Origin: Pseudomonadota bacterium | GTDB taxonomy: Bacteria > Bdellovibrionota_C > UBA2361 > OMIW01 | Direction of reading: 5' to 3' | DNA length: 8,541 bases | Assembly: GCA_900299205.1 (NCBI GenBank) | Contig: OMIW01000153.1 | Span: 1 to 8,541 of the forward strand | Shown here: one piece after another, positions 1-6,952 of the stretch | Numbering within the stretch: the stretch's first letter is position 1 | Layout: the number at the start of each line of letters is the position of its first letter | The notes under the pieces: model-generated | What the model saw: the letters and a program-made list of their open reading frames with translations, nothing else | Database searches by the model: none | Told to the model about the DNA's origin: nothing | Program-made: the position numbers and the translations under genes

Positions 1-238
1 GTCACTTCCCCGTTGGAAGCAAGCGAGGAATATCGTCTCGCAAAGGCGACCTCATCGGTTGTTCGGCGAAGTTTTCCTTCCAAAGTCAGGGAGTCAAAAG
101 ATGCACCTCCCGGACTGGAAACGCCGTGGCAAGCTTGTGGTGGAGCTGCTCTGCCTTAATAAACTCTCGGCGACTCAACCCAATCGCTCGATACTCCGAC
201 AACAATAAGGATGCCTCTGGCGGACCGATTACCACCGA
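1..238. other. purL downstream flank, no confident gene
   Basis: The stretch runs from the window edge to the purL stop. On the plus strand one frame is open from base 1 to a TAA at 157-159 (ends ...CGGAALP), and another is open from base 3 into purL. On the minus strand, the purL frame stays open for about 50 codons after the purL TGA, reading VVIGPPEASLLLSEY and so on to a second TGA. A different minus frame is then open to the window edge (LTLEGKLRRTTDEVAFARR). None of these has a convincing start with a ribosome binding site and I recognise no family. The two minus-strand pieces read like protein and could be one frameshifted gene, but shadow frames in this DNA contain few stops, so openness is weak evidence. 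No hairpin with a T-run that could end purL transcription is visible. Confidence 0.3.
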
Positions 239-3200
239 TCAGCCAACAAATCGCCGCGCATTCTGAAACAATCGAAACCACGGCCCCCATCCTCGAAACA
301 CTCCACCCGGATTGTACGAAAGTTGGACCGCTCGGAAGGCTCGTTCGGGATGGGGCATCATAATCGTCGCTCGTCCGTCTTCCGAGGTAACGCAGGTAAT
401 TCCCGATTCAGAGCCGTTGGGATTAGTCGGATACCTCTCCGTCACCTCACCAAGGCCGTTGACAAAACGTAACCCCACCAACTCTCGATCGAGAGTCTGT
501 TGTCGCGAATACGGATCAGTGAATTGAACTAACCCCTCCCCATGGGCTACCGGTATTGGAAGAAGAGATCCTTCCATATCGGCGAGAAGCACCGAGGGGG
601 ATTCGACTACTTTCACCATCGACAACCGAGCTTCAAACTGCTCACTTCGGTTCCGCACAAAACGGGGCCAGTGCGCGGCACCGGGGATGATCCCCTTGAG
701 CTGCGATATCATCTGACACCCATTGCAAACGCCGAGAGTAAAGGTCTCTGGTCGAGCAAAAAACCCCGAGAACTCCTCGCTCAGGTGAGCATTATGGAGA
801 ATCGATTGCGCCCATCCGACCCCTGCGCCCAGAACGTCGCCGTAGGAAAACCCTCCACACCCCACCAGCCCTGAGAATCCAGCCAGCGAAATGCGCCCCT
901 CAAGAAGATCTGACATGTGAACATCGACACTCTCGAAGCCCGCCTCATGAAAAGCGGCTGCCATCTCAACGTGTCCATTCACCCCCTGTTCTCGGAGCAG
1001 CGCTACTCGGGGTCGGGTCAAGCCGATGAGTGCAGGACCGTGCTCCGGATCAAAACAAAGCTGTGCCGTTAAACCCACCCTATCAGGATGACTCCACTCA
1101 GCGAACTCCTCCGCAGCACACTCAGGATTGTCTCGCAGCCGCTGCATTTCATAAGAGAGCTCAGACCACATCCTGTTGAGAACCTCCTCGCTCCCAGCAT
1201 AGAGCTCTTTCCCGCCGGCGGTAACGGTAATACGGGAGCCCTCCGTTGGCGAACCCAGAAGAAACATCGAGAGCCGGCCTCTTTTTTTGACGGCCTCAGC
1301 GATCTTCCCAACATCAATCGAGCGAACCTCAATAAGATATCCGAGCTCTTCATTCCAGAGAAATTCATTGATTTCTTGGCAGGACAGCTCCTCGCCAAGG
1401 AACGAGAGATCAATCGAGAGTCCGCACCGAGCACCAAAAGCCATCTCGAGCAGAGAAATTAAAAGGCCACCATCGGAGCGGTCGTGATACGATCGGACCA
1501 ACCCCTGATGGTTGAGCTCTTGAAGGAGCTCAAAACCCTCACGAAGAGCATCGGGATCATCGACATCGGGAACCTCCCCCCCTATCCGCCCTGCCACCTG
1601 AGCAAGCGCCGATCCTCCAAGTCGTTTTTGACCTCCTGCGAGGTCAATAAACAGTAACGAGCTATCCTCCCGGCCTTTAATATCAGGAGTCAACGTTTGA
1701 GTTATGTCGAGAACGGGGGCAAAGGCACTCACGACAAGACTCACCGGGCTCACGACTCGACGCTCTTTATCTTCTTCGCTCCACACCGTCTTCATCGAAA
1801 GGGAGTCCTTGCCCACTGGAATCGAAATACCGAGGGCGGGACAAAGCTTCCGCGCAACCGCCTCAACACCATCCCAAAGCTGTGCATCCTGACCTGGCTC
1901 TCCACACGCCGCCATCCAGTTAGCAGAGAGTTTGATATCACCCAGCGTTCCGATCCGAGCACTTATGATATTGGTGATCGCCTCTCCAATCGCCATTCTT
2001 GCTGACGCGGCCGCGTCGAGGACCGCGATCGCCGGGCGCTCCCCCATCGCCATCGCCTCGCCCGTCGTCGAGCGAAATCCTGACGCGGTGACCGCGCAAT
2101 CGGCGATCGGGGTTTGAAACGGACCGGCACATTGATCTCGGGCGACGAGCCCTCCGACACTCCGGTCGCCGATGGTGATCAGGAAGTTCTTTCGCGCAAT
2201 CGCAGGAAATCGGAGTAGCAACCCAAGCGCTGTCTCGATATCCATCGTCGGTCGAAATGGCTCCGGACTTATCGCGAGCCGACCCACTGATCGCACCATT
2301 CGCGGAGGCTTTCCGAAGAGCGCCTCAAGCGGCAGATCCACGGGACTATCGTCAAAATAGTCATCCCTCACCACGAGCCGTCCATCTGCGCGAGCCTGGC
2401 CTAAAACAGCATATGGGCACCGTTCGCGAGCACATATCGCAACAAAGGCATCGAGGTCTTCAGGCAACACCGCCAGCACATACCGCTCTTGAGATTCGTT
2501 ACACCATACCTCCATCGGTGACATCGAGGGCTCTTGATTGTGAACCGACCTTAGCTGCAGAGTTGCTCCAGTGCCCTCGACCAGCTCAGGACACGCATTC
2601 GACAATCCGCCCGCGCCAACATCATGAATTGAGCGTATCGGATTGGCTTCCCCCAACGCCACGCAGGCATCAATAACCTCCTGGCATCGCCGTTGCATCT
2701 CCGGATTAGCTCGTTGAACCGAATTAAAGTCGAGCTCCTCTGCGTTACTCCCCGTATCCATCGAGGATGCTGCGCCTCCACCGATCCCAATTCGAAGCGA
2801 TGGCCCTCCAAGTTGAATGATGTATGCACCCGGAGGCAACTCATCTTTCTCCTCGTGCTCACGGTGAATACTCCCCATCCCGCCCGCGACCATAATCGGC
2901 TTGTGATATCCCCAGTGAGTTCCCCCCGCATGCAGCTCAAAAGTTCGAAAAACCCCACACAGCTGAGGCCTGCCAAACTCATTGCTAAAGGCCGCTCCTC
3001 CAATCGGACCATCGAGCATAATTTGAAGCGGGGTTGCAATCCGTGACGGGTGCTCATAACTCTTTTTTTCCCATGGCTGCTCCCAGCCAGGGACATGAAG
3101 ATGGGAGACAAAAAACGCACTGAGCCCGGCCTTACTTTTTGAACCTCGGCCAGTAGACCCTTCATCGCGAATTTCACCACCTACTCCCGTACCTGCCCCC

Positions 3201-4132
3201 GGATGAGGAGCGATAGCCGTTGGATGATTGTGGGTTTCAACCTTCATGATGATATCGAGCGGCCGCTGAGCGAACTGATACCGATAATCGTCATTACCCG
3301 ACCGTTCAAAACTATCGACCAAAAACCCCTCAATACATCCGGAATTATCGGAGTATGCTATCCGAGTTCCGCGAGGACTCCTCTGATGAGTCGTCTTTAT
3401 CATGTCAAAGAGGGAACCCTCTTTTGTTTCTCCGTCAATTATCCACGACCCATTAAAAATCTTGTGGCGACAGTGCTCAGAGTTTACCTGCCCAAACATC
3501 ATCAGTTCGGTGTCGGTGGGATTACGGCCAAGCCTCATATAGGTATCGACCAAGTACCCAATCTCATCATCGCTCAGCGCGAGTCCAAATGCTTGGTTTG
3601 CCTCCTCGATAGCAACTCGACCACGAGCAAGAAGATCACACCCGCCTCCACGGGCAGGCGTATTCTCGCGAAAATATCCCTCGAGCGAAGTAAGCACTCC
3701 TTGAGTCATCCGGTCATAAAAGAGCGAAATTGCCTCACCGAGCTGCTCCCACCCTACTGCACCTTTGGAGGTTGAAATTGACCACTTTATTCCCGATTCG
3801 ATGCGCGACACGCCCCCCAATCCACACCGCTGTGCGATCTCGGTTGCCTTAGAGGACCAAGGGGAGATCGTTCCCCGCCGAGGCATCACAAAAAAGGCCG
3901 ATCCCTCCGCCTTCCCGTCAAATCGTTCTGTTGCTCCGACGAGATCAGAGAGCAATCTTTCATCCTCCGCTGTGAGCCTTTGACCCGGAGAGGCTGCGAC
4001 GAATAGGTGAGTCGCTTCAATAGCAGAGATATTAAGGGTGGGACACCGAGCCGAGAGAGCTTTAATCAATCCCGCGCTTCGGAATGGAGAAAGCGCAGAG
4101 GTACCTAACAGGAAGATGGGGGTCGCGGTCAT
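239..4132 (-). CDS. purL: Phosphoribosylformylglycinamidine synthase (FGAM synthase, long fused PurL)
   Basis: This cytoplasmic enzyme converts formylglycinamide ribonucleotide, glutamine and ATP to formylglycinamidine ribonucleotide, step 4 of de novo purine synthesis. The product is 1297 residues, almost the length of E. coli PurL (1295), and aligns with it end to end from memory. In order it has an N-terminal PurS-like domain (about 1-160), a linker, two AIR-synthase-like halves and a C-terminal class I glutamine amidotransferase from about residue 1040. Landmarks are SEHCRHK (218-224), [12 protein letters not shown] starting at 298, [11 protein letters not shown] (502-512), PVGKDSLSM (772-780) and YHDRSDGGL (882-890). 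The amidotransferase triad is Cys1136 (GVCNGCQ), His1261 and Glu1263 (HPER). The ATG at 4130-4132 is chosen because AAGGAG lies 9 nt upstream and the protein then starts where E. coli PurL does. The frame continues upstream to a GTG at 4300, adding 56 unconserved residues. No frameshift or missing key residue is seen. Confidence 0.96.
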   Translation of the reverse strand: MTATPIFLLGTSALSPFRSAGLIKALSARCPTLNISAIEATHLFVAASPGQRLTAEDERLLSDLVGATERFDGKAEGSAFFVMPRRGTISPWSSKATEIAQRCGLGGVSRIESGIKWSISTSKGAVGWEQLGEAISLFYDRMTQGVLTSLEGYFRENTPARGGGCDLLARGRVAIEEANQAFGLALSDDEIGYLVDTYMRLGRNPTDTELMMFGQVNSEHCRHKIFNGSWIIDGETKEGSLFDMIKTTHQRSPRGTRIAYSDNSGCIEGFLVDSFERSGNDDYRYQFAQRPLDIIMKVETHNHPTAIAPHPGAGTGVGGEIRDEGSTGRGSKSKAGLSAFFVSHLHVPGWEQPWEKKSYEHPSRIATPLQIMLDGPIGGAAFSNEFGRPQLCGVFRTFELHAGGTHWGYHKPIMVAGGMGSIHREHEEKDELPPGAYIIQLGGPSLRIGIGGGAASSMDTGSNAEELDFNSVQRANPEMQRRCQEVIDACVALGEANPIRSIHDVGAGGLSNACPELVEGTGATLQLRSVHNQEPSMSPMEVWCNESQERYVLAVLPEDLDAFVAICARERCPYAVLGQARADGRLVVRDDYFDDSPVDLPLEALFGKPPRMVRSVGRLAISPEPFRPTMDIETALGLLLRFPAIARKNFLITIGDRSVGGLVARDQCAGPFQTPIADCAVTASGFRSTTGEAMAMGERPAIAVLDAAASARMAIGEAITNIISARIGTLGDIKLSANWMAACGEPGQDAQLWDGVEAVARKLCPALGISIPVGKDSLSMKTVWSEEDKERRVVSPVSLVVSAFAPVLDITQTLTPDIKGREDSSLLFIDLAGGQKRLGGSALAQVAGRIGGEVPDVDDPDALREGFELLQELNHQGLVRSYHDRSDGGLLISLLEMAFGARCGLSIDLSFLGEELSCQEINEFLWNEELGYLIEVRSIDVGKIAEAVKKRGRLSMFLLGSPTEGSRITVTAGGKELYAGSEEVLNRMWSELSYEMQRLRDNPECAAEEFAEWSHPDRVGLTAQLCFDPEHGPALIGLTRPRVALLREQGVNGHVEMAAAFHEAGFESVDVHMSDLLEGRISLAGFSGLVGCGGFSYGDVLGAGVGWAQSILHNAHLSEEFSGFFARPETFTLGVCNGCQMISQLKGIIPGAAHWPRFVRNRSEQFEARLSMVKVVESPSVLLADMEGSLLPIPVAHGEGLVQFTDPYSRQQTLDRELVGLRFVNGLGEVTERYPTNPNGSESGITCVTSEDGRATIMMPHPERAFRAVQLSYNPGGVFRGWGPWFRLFQNARRFVG

Positions 4133-4141
4133 ACGGGGAAG

Positions 4142-4147
4142 CTCCTT
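4142..4147 (-). promoter_or_regulatory. Shine-Dalgarno of purL
   Basis: The minus strand reads AAGGAG, 9 nt before the ATG at 4130-4132. This decides the purL start against the upstream in-frame ATGs and the GTG at 4300, none of which has a comparably spaced purine-rich site together with family homology. Confidence 0.75.
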
Positions 4148-4213
4148 CGGGAGACAGGCGCGGAGTGGGACAATTCCTTCCGCACCTCTCGACTTCGGCA
4201 TGGTAAACGATTG

Positions 4214-4231
4214 TTCGGGGACCAGCCCGAA
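4214..4231 (-). promoter_or_regulatory. Hairpin in the purL leader
   Basis: TTCGGG (4214-4219) and CCCGAA (4226-4231) form a perfect 6-bp stem with a 6-nt loop. It lies about 80 nt before the purL ATG and directly abuts the left arm of the large inverted repeat. No T-run follows on the minus strand, so it is not a standard intrinsic terminator. An attenuator or mRNA-stability role is only inference. Confidence 0.3.
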
Positions 4232-4391
4232 AATAAGCGCAAACATCTCCCGCGAGACGCGCTTACACGGATTCGTCAGACTTTTTTTGACCTTGCTCAC
4301 CGTATCTCGATACCGTCTCGCGAGTCAAAGCCCCAAAAAGTGGCGCGATACTGGACAATCACGCATCTCGTGAGAATGTTTGCGCTTATTT
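4231..4391. repeat. Large imperfect inverted repeat (about 160 bp) upstream of purL
   Basis: The outer ends are an exact 16-nt inverted pair: AAATAAGCGCAAACAT at 4231-4246 and its reverse complement at 4376-4391. Pairing continues inward with small gaps. Both arms carry a TCTC...GAGA mini-hairpin and a CGAGA-GCG stretch next to the outer match. ACTTTTT (4280-4286) pairs with AAAAAGT (4335-4341), TTTGAC (4286-4291) with GTCAAA (4324-4329), and GTATC (4302-4306) with GATAC (4309-4313). All these pairs share nearly the same centre, about 4307-4311, so the region looks like a diverged inverted duplication and not scattered chance matches. The role is unknown: it could be paired operators, a remnant of a small palindromic element, or a structured leader RNA. 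No target-site duplication is obvious. Confidence 0.6.
4295..4328 (-). promoter_or_regulatory. Possible sigma70-like promoter for purL
   Basis: On the minus strand TTGACT (4323-4328) is followed after 18 nt by TACGGT. The -35 is good but the -10 is poor and the spacer one base long. Transcription from it would give a leader of roughly 160 nt covering the left arm of the inverted repeat. This is a weak consensus-based guess. Confidence 0.2.
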
Positions 4392-4424
4392 CAGAATTAA
4401 CCATCGGTGATGCCACTGAACGGC

Positions 4425-4448
4425 CCGATAAATTCCGGAAAAAATCGG
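4425..4448. promoter_or_regulatory. 24-bp dyad, operator candidate
   Basis: CCGAT (4425-4429) and ATCGG (4444-4448) flank AAA, then the perfect palindrome TTCCGGAA (4433-4440), then AAA. All parts are symmetric about 4436.5. Only the two AAA spacers break the symmetry. Such a dyad suits a dimeric or tetrameric regulator binding DNA between two divergent genes. No known operator consensus is matched, so the regulator is not named. Confidence 0.35.
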
Positions 4449-4527
4449 CCAACTTTCGCCCTCCCCAACGAGCCGGTTGTAAAATTGACGTAACTATTCA
4501 CCCCCTAAAATTCTAACAACCTCCGAC

Positions 4528-4583
4528 GAGCGTCCTGCGAGTCGAGCCCAAAAAAAGGACAACTCTTCATGTTTTTTACCCCT
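4528..4583 (+). repeat. Degenerate third copy of the inverted-repeat arm
   Basis: The stretch starting CGTCCTGCGAGTC at about 4531 resembles the right arm starting CGTCTCGCGAGTC at about 4314. Both continue with A/G-rich bases, GCCC and an A-run, then GGACAA, and later ATGTTT. The later copy is shorter, apparently lacking one or two internal blocks. The shared order of four short blocks argues for common origin, but the similarity was aligned by eye. Confidence 0.35.
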
Positions 4584-4625
4584 TTCGAATAACTCTCATA
4601 AACGGTTGCGCTGAATCGTTACAAA

Positions 4626-4655
4626 TTGACTCCTCCTCCTGTTCCGGAGTACCGT
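4626..4655 (+). promoter_or_regulatory. Possible promoter for the tautomerase gene
   Basis: TTGACT (4626-4631) and TACCGT (4650-4655) are separated by 18 nt, much like the candidate on the other strand for purL. An alternative upstream pair is TTGACG (4485-4490) with TAAAAT (4506-4511), which has a better -10 but only a 15-nt spacer. Neither is strong. Confidence 0.2.
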
Positions 4656-4710
4656 AACCGAAGGCACCAGCCTCCTCTCTTCAAGCAACACCTGCTTTCC
4701 TTCTCCTCCC

Positions 4711-5061
4711 ATGCCTCACCTTATCATCCACTACTCCCGCGAGCTCGAAAGCGAGATGGATTTGCCCATCTGCCTTGAGACCCTTTCAACAATGCTCGGG
4801 GAGGTCGAGTCAATCCGTCGGACGGACGTTAAAGCCCGCGCGATCGCCACAAGCGCTTCAATCGTCGGCGAGTCGACCTCACGAATCCGAACCTTCAATA
4901 TTCAGCTCCTCGTGATGCCGGGTCGCCCTGCCGCAATTATCGCCACTGTGGCCGATAGACTGCTCGAGGAATCTCGTCGCATGGTGCCCGGCCCAGTCGA
5001 AATTACGGTTGAAATTCGAGACCTCGAGCCGGAGAGATATCGGAAAGTTCGGGTTGAGTGA
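4711..5061 (+). CDS. Tautomerase of the 5-carboxymethyl-2-hydroxymuconate isomerase (CHMI) family
   Basis: The 116-residue product starts MPHLIIHYS, the typical start of CHMI/HpcD proteins of the tautomerase superfamily. After Met removal, Pro2 becomes the N-terminal proline that acts as the general base/acid. The middle has KARAIATSASIVGES, aligning with the family's R-T-R-A segment and following strand. The tail, VEITVEIRDLEPERYRKVRV, fits the C-terminal strand and 'E-I-x-x-L/I-D/E-P-E' pattern. The length is slightly under the usual 120-130. Classical CHMI acts in homoprotocatechuate (4-hydroxyphenylacetate) breakdown, but no other gene of that pathway is nearby, so the substrate is unproven and another enol-keto tautomerisation is possible. 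The gene is divergent from purL and 156 nt ahead of the exporter operon. No Shine-Dalgarno precedes the ATG. The 40 bases before it are pyrimidine-rich. Confidence 0.8.
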   Translation: MPHLIIHYSRELESEMDLPICLETLSTMLGEVESIRRTDVKARAIATSASIVGESTSRIRTFNIQLLVMPGRPAAIIATVADRLLEESRRMVPGPVEITVEIRDLEPERYRKVRVE

Positions 5062-5217
5062 GGTAAGACACCACACTCGCCATCTTTCAACCCTCGCACA
5101 ATCCCCCCAACCATCGCACAATAGCGATGCAGCTCTCCACTGAGCACTGCTGTCATCTCATGGTGCTCCTCAGCGCTGCTGATGCCTGCTTCCCCTGAGC
5201 CATCACGGTAAACTACT
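5062..5217 (+). other. Spacer between the tautomerase gene and exporter operon, with two weak hairpins
   Basis: CATCGC (5112-5117) and GCGATG (5124-5129) form a perfect 6-bp stem with a 6-nt loop. GAGCAC (5142-5147) and GTGCTC (5163-5168) form a second stem with a 15-nt loop. Neither is followed by a T-run, so a terminator is not supported. TCGCACAAT occurs twice (5095-5103 and 5114-5122). No clear promoter or Shine-Dalgarno for the next gene was seen. Confidence 0.3.
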
Positions 5218-6258
5218 ATGAATGTTGCTCACCCTCTCTCATTCCTCCGCCGCCCCATCCTCCCCTACCTTCTCCTCGCTATCAGCTCACCCCTTCTTTT
5301 ATCCTGCTCAAAGCCGGTACCCGTCACGGTAGCTCGAGCTACCAAAACAACCGTCGAATCAACTATCTCAGCCGTGAATGCGGGCACAGTGACCGCCGAA
5401 CGGGCGGCCGAGCTTTCGTTCGGAATGGTCGGAATCGTCGCTCAGATGCACGTTGCGATCGGCGATAAAGTTTCTCAGGGACAGATACTCGCCGAACTTG
5501 AAAATAGTGAATTAAAAACCGCTCTTGATAACGCTCGACGGGACGCAAATCGAACCCGCAATCTCTTCGCCCGCAAGGTGCTGGCTCCGACCGAACTCGA
5601 GGCTTCCGTTAAAGCGCTCGATATCGCTGAGGCAGCTTACGAAAAAAGTGTTATTCGCGCCCCATTTTCGGGAGTCATCACCGAGGAAAATCTTGAAATC
5701 GGCCAGCTTTCCCAGGTGACTGCTCCAACTACTCAAGCCCTTCTCCGACTCGTTGATCTTGAGAAGCGCTACATTACCGCTGATATTGATGAAGTAGACC
5801 TTCCCCACCTTACTCTCGGGATGAAAGCGCGAGTGACAATCCTCGCGGTCCAACGGGAACCGTTTGTCGGAGTTATTCGAAAGATCGTTCCCTTTGTCAG
5901 TACCAAGAAAGAGCAGGATCGGACGACCCTCATCGAGCTCACTATCCCAACCGATGGAGAACTGCTGCCGGTGGGAGCATCCGCTGAGGTTGAGATTGTC
6001 GCCGATCAACGTGCCGAAGCGCTCACGATTCCCACCCGAACCCTCCTCGGTCGGGCAAATGATCGATATGTATTTACCCTCAGAGATGGCAAACTCAGCC
6101 GCACCCCCGTAGCGCTGGGGCTCCAAAGCTACAATCGGTCGGAGGTTATCTCGGGGCTCACCGAGGGTGTGACCGTCGTTTTCCCCCCTCCCGATACCGA
6201 TCTCAAGGATGGACTCGTTGTATCGATCCAATCGGAGGATACCGCGTGGCTCTCATAG
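5218..6258 (+). CDS. MacA-like periplasmic adaptor lipoprotein (membrane fusion protein)
   Basis: This 346-residue adaptor should link the inner-membrane ABC transporter to an outer-membrane channel. A basic N-terminus and hydrophobic stretch (13-29) end in the lipobox LLSC with acylation at Cys30. Ser at +2 would favour outer-membrane sorting under the E. coli Lol rule. Domains in order are the first lipoyl half (about 62-100, with GDKVSQGQILAELE), a short coiled-coil hairpin (about 97-143), the second lipoyl half (IRAPFSGVITEENLEIGQ, 146-163), a beta-barrel (about 184-262) and a membrane-proximal domain to the end. The hairpin is clearly shorter than in E. coli MacA. At its tip the TolC-docking pattern R-x3-L-x6-S appears as Arg112, Leu116, Ala123. 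The gene overlaps the ATPase gene by 13 nt, so the two are translationally coupled. It is the first gene of the operon, yet no Shine-Dalgarno precedes its ATG. The transported substrate is unknown. Confidence 0.88.
   Translation: MNVAHPLSFLRRPILPYLLLAISSPLLLSCSKPVPVTVARATKTTVESTISAVNAGTVTAERAAELSFGMVGIVAQMHVAIGDKVSQGQILAELENSELKTALDNARRDANRTRNLFARKVLAPTELEASVKALDIAEAAYEKSVIRAPFSGVITEENLEIGQLSQVTAPTTQALLRLVDLEKRYITADIDEVDLPHLTLGMKARVTILAVQREPFVGVIRKIVPFVSTKKEQDRTTLIELTIPTDGELLPVGASAEVEIVADQRAEALTIPTRTLLGRANDRYVFTLRDGKLSRTPVALGLQSYNRSEVISGLTEGVTVVFPPPDTDLKDGLVVSIQSEDTAWLS
6234..6238 (+). promoter_or_regulatory. Shine-Dalgarno of the ABC ATPase gene
   Basis: GGAGG lies 7 nt before the GTG at 6246, inside the end of the adaptor gene. 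It supports the GTG start and coupling of the two genes. Confidence 0.7.
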
Positions 6259-6923
6259 AGACCCAAGCCCTCTGCAAAACATTCACCCGAGGGGAGGAAA
6301 CGATACACGCGCTCCGCTCGGTCTCTCTGTCGGTTGAGACTGGGGAGTTTATCTCCATAATTGGGCCCTCGGGCTCGGGAAAATCCACTCTGATGTATAT
6401 TTTAGGGCTTCTCGACAAACCCTCGTCCGGCGCGTATTTGCTGGGTGGTGCCCGAGTTGACAATCTCACTGATATCGAGCGCGCAAAGGTCAGAAATAAG
6501 CGAATCGGATTTGTATTTCAGGGGTTTCACCTTCTTCCCCGTGAAGACTCTCTCCGTAATGTGATGCTTCCCCTCGTCTACTCTCCAGGCATAAGCTCTC
6601 AGGTCGCCCGTGATACCGCCGAGGGATGCCTCAGACGGGTGGGGCTGCAGGATCGAATGAACCATCGCCCCAACGAACTCTCAGGGGGGCAGCGACAACG
6701 AGTCGCGATCGCCCGAGCACTCGTCAATAATCCCTCGATAGTGTTCGCGGATGAACCCACCGGCAATCTCGACTCAAAAACGGGGGCGGGTATCCTTTCA
6801 CTTTTTCAGGAGCTCCACACCAGTGGCGTTACCATCGTTCTTGTCACTCACGATCCTCAAATCGCAGCGAGGGCGGAACGACGGATTAGGGTACAAGATG
6901 GGGTAGCGAGTGAAGAGAGTTAA
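6246..6923 (+). CDS. ABC transporter ATP-binding protein, MacB/LolD-type
   Basis: This 225-residue cytoplasmic nucleotide-binding subunit should power the permease encoded next. All motifs are intact: Walker [10 protein letters not shown] (40-48), Q-loop Gln92 in [10 protein letters not shown], signature LSGGQ (145-149), Walker B ending FADE (Asp169, Glu170) with D-loop NLDS, and switch His202 in VTHD. The sequence type is that of MacB N-terminal domains, LolD and FtsE, which work with permeases having a large periplasmic domain. The length is normal for a free-standing subunit of this family. It starts with GTG, overlaps the adaptor gene by 13 nt and ends 29 nt before the permease gene. In E. 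coli MacB this domain and the permease are one chain. Here they are split, as in YknY/YknZ of Bacillus. Confidence 0.95.
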   Translation: MALIETQALCKTFTRGEETIHALRSVSLSVETGEFISIIGPSGSGKSTLMYILGLLDKPSSGAYLLGGARVDNLTDIERAKVRNKRIGFVFQGFHLLPREDSLRNVMLPLVYSPGISSQVARDTAEGCLRRVGLQDRMNHRPNELSGGQRQRVAIARALVNNPSIVFADEPTGNLDSKTGAGILSLFQELHTSGVTIVLVTHDPQIAARAERRIRVQDGVASEES

Positions 6924-6942
6924 AGGGACCAAAAGATCAACG

Positions 6943-6949
6943 AGGAGGG
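6943..6949 (+). promoter_or_regulatory. Shine-Dalgarno of the permease gene
   Basis: AGGAGGG ends 3 nt before the ATG at 6953. It is the strongest purine-rich site in the window and supports this start. The spacing is a little short. Confidence 0.65.
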
Positions 6950-6952
6950 ACG

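Larger units (their letters stand above)
4133..4710. other. Gene-free divergent intergenic region between purL and the tautomerase gene
   Basis: The 578 bases separate two divergently transcribed genes and should carry both promoters. They hold, from left to right, the purL Shine-Dalgarno, a 6-bp hairpin (4214-4231), a large imperfect inverted repeat (4231-4391), a 24-bp dyad (4425-4448), a degenerate repeat of the inner part of the inverted repeat (4528-4583) and a pyrimidine-rich leader (about 4632-4710). Several frames are open here, including one of 101 codons on the plus strand at 4211-4516 and the upstream extension of purL. None resembles a known family. I see no purine riboswitch core. 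Confidence 0.7.

Noticed and set aside
3203-3775. Plus-strand open frame of 190 codons opposite purL
   Set aside because: It lies fully inside the conserved purL coding sequence on the other strand, resembles no family and has no ribosome site. Other long frames opposite or out of phase with purL (for example 2551-3180 minus and 2257-2676 plus) are rejected for the same reason.
4231-4246. Full PurR-type operator upstream of purL
   Set aside because: Only the CGCAAAC half is present. The other half of the ACGCAAACGTTTGCGT palindrome is not found in either arm.
4133-4300. Purine or PRPP riboswitch in the purL leader
   Set aside because: No conserved purine-riboswitch core or ykkC-type elements could be read, and the visible hairpins are not followed by a T-run.
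4231-4391. Insertion sequence or MITE
   Set aside because: The arms are inverted, but no flanking target duplication, transposase fragment or known end sequence is visible, so it is listed only as an inverted repeat.
4211-4516. Plus-strand frame of 101 codons across the large inverted repeat
   Set aside because: It is basic, of low family resemblance, has no ribosome site and starts inside the purL leader. It is better explained by repeat sequence low in stops.
5112-5173. Intrinsic terminator after the tautomerase gene
   Set aside because: Two short stems exist, but no T-run follows either.
5512-6231. Minus-strand open frame of 239 codons opposite the adaptor gene
   Set aside because: The plus strand codes for a clear membrane fusion protein with a lipobox. 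The antisense frame reads no recognisable domain.
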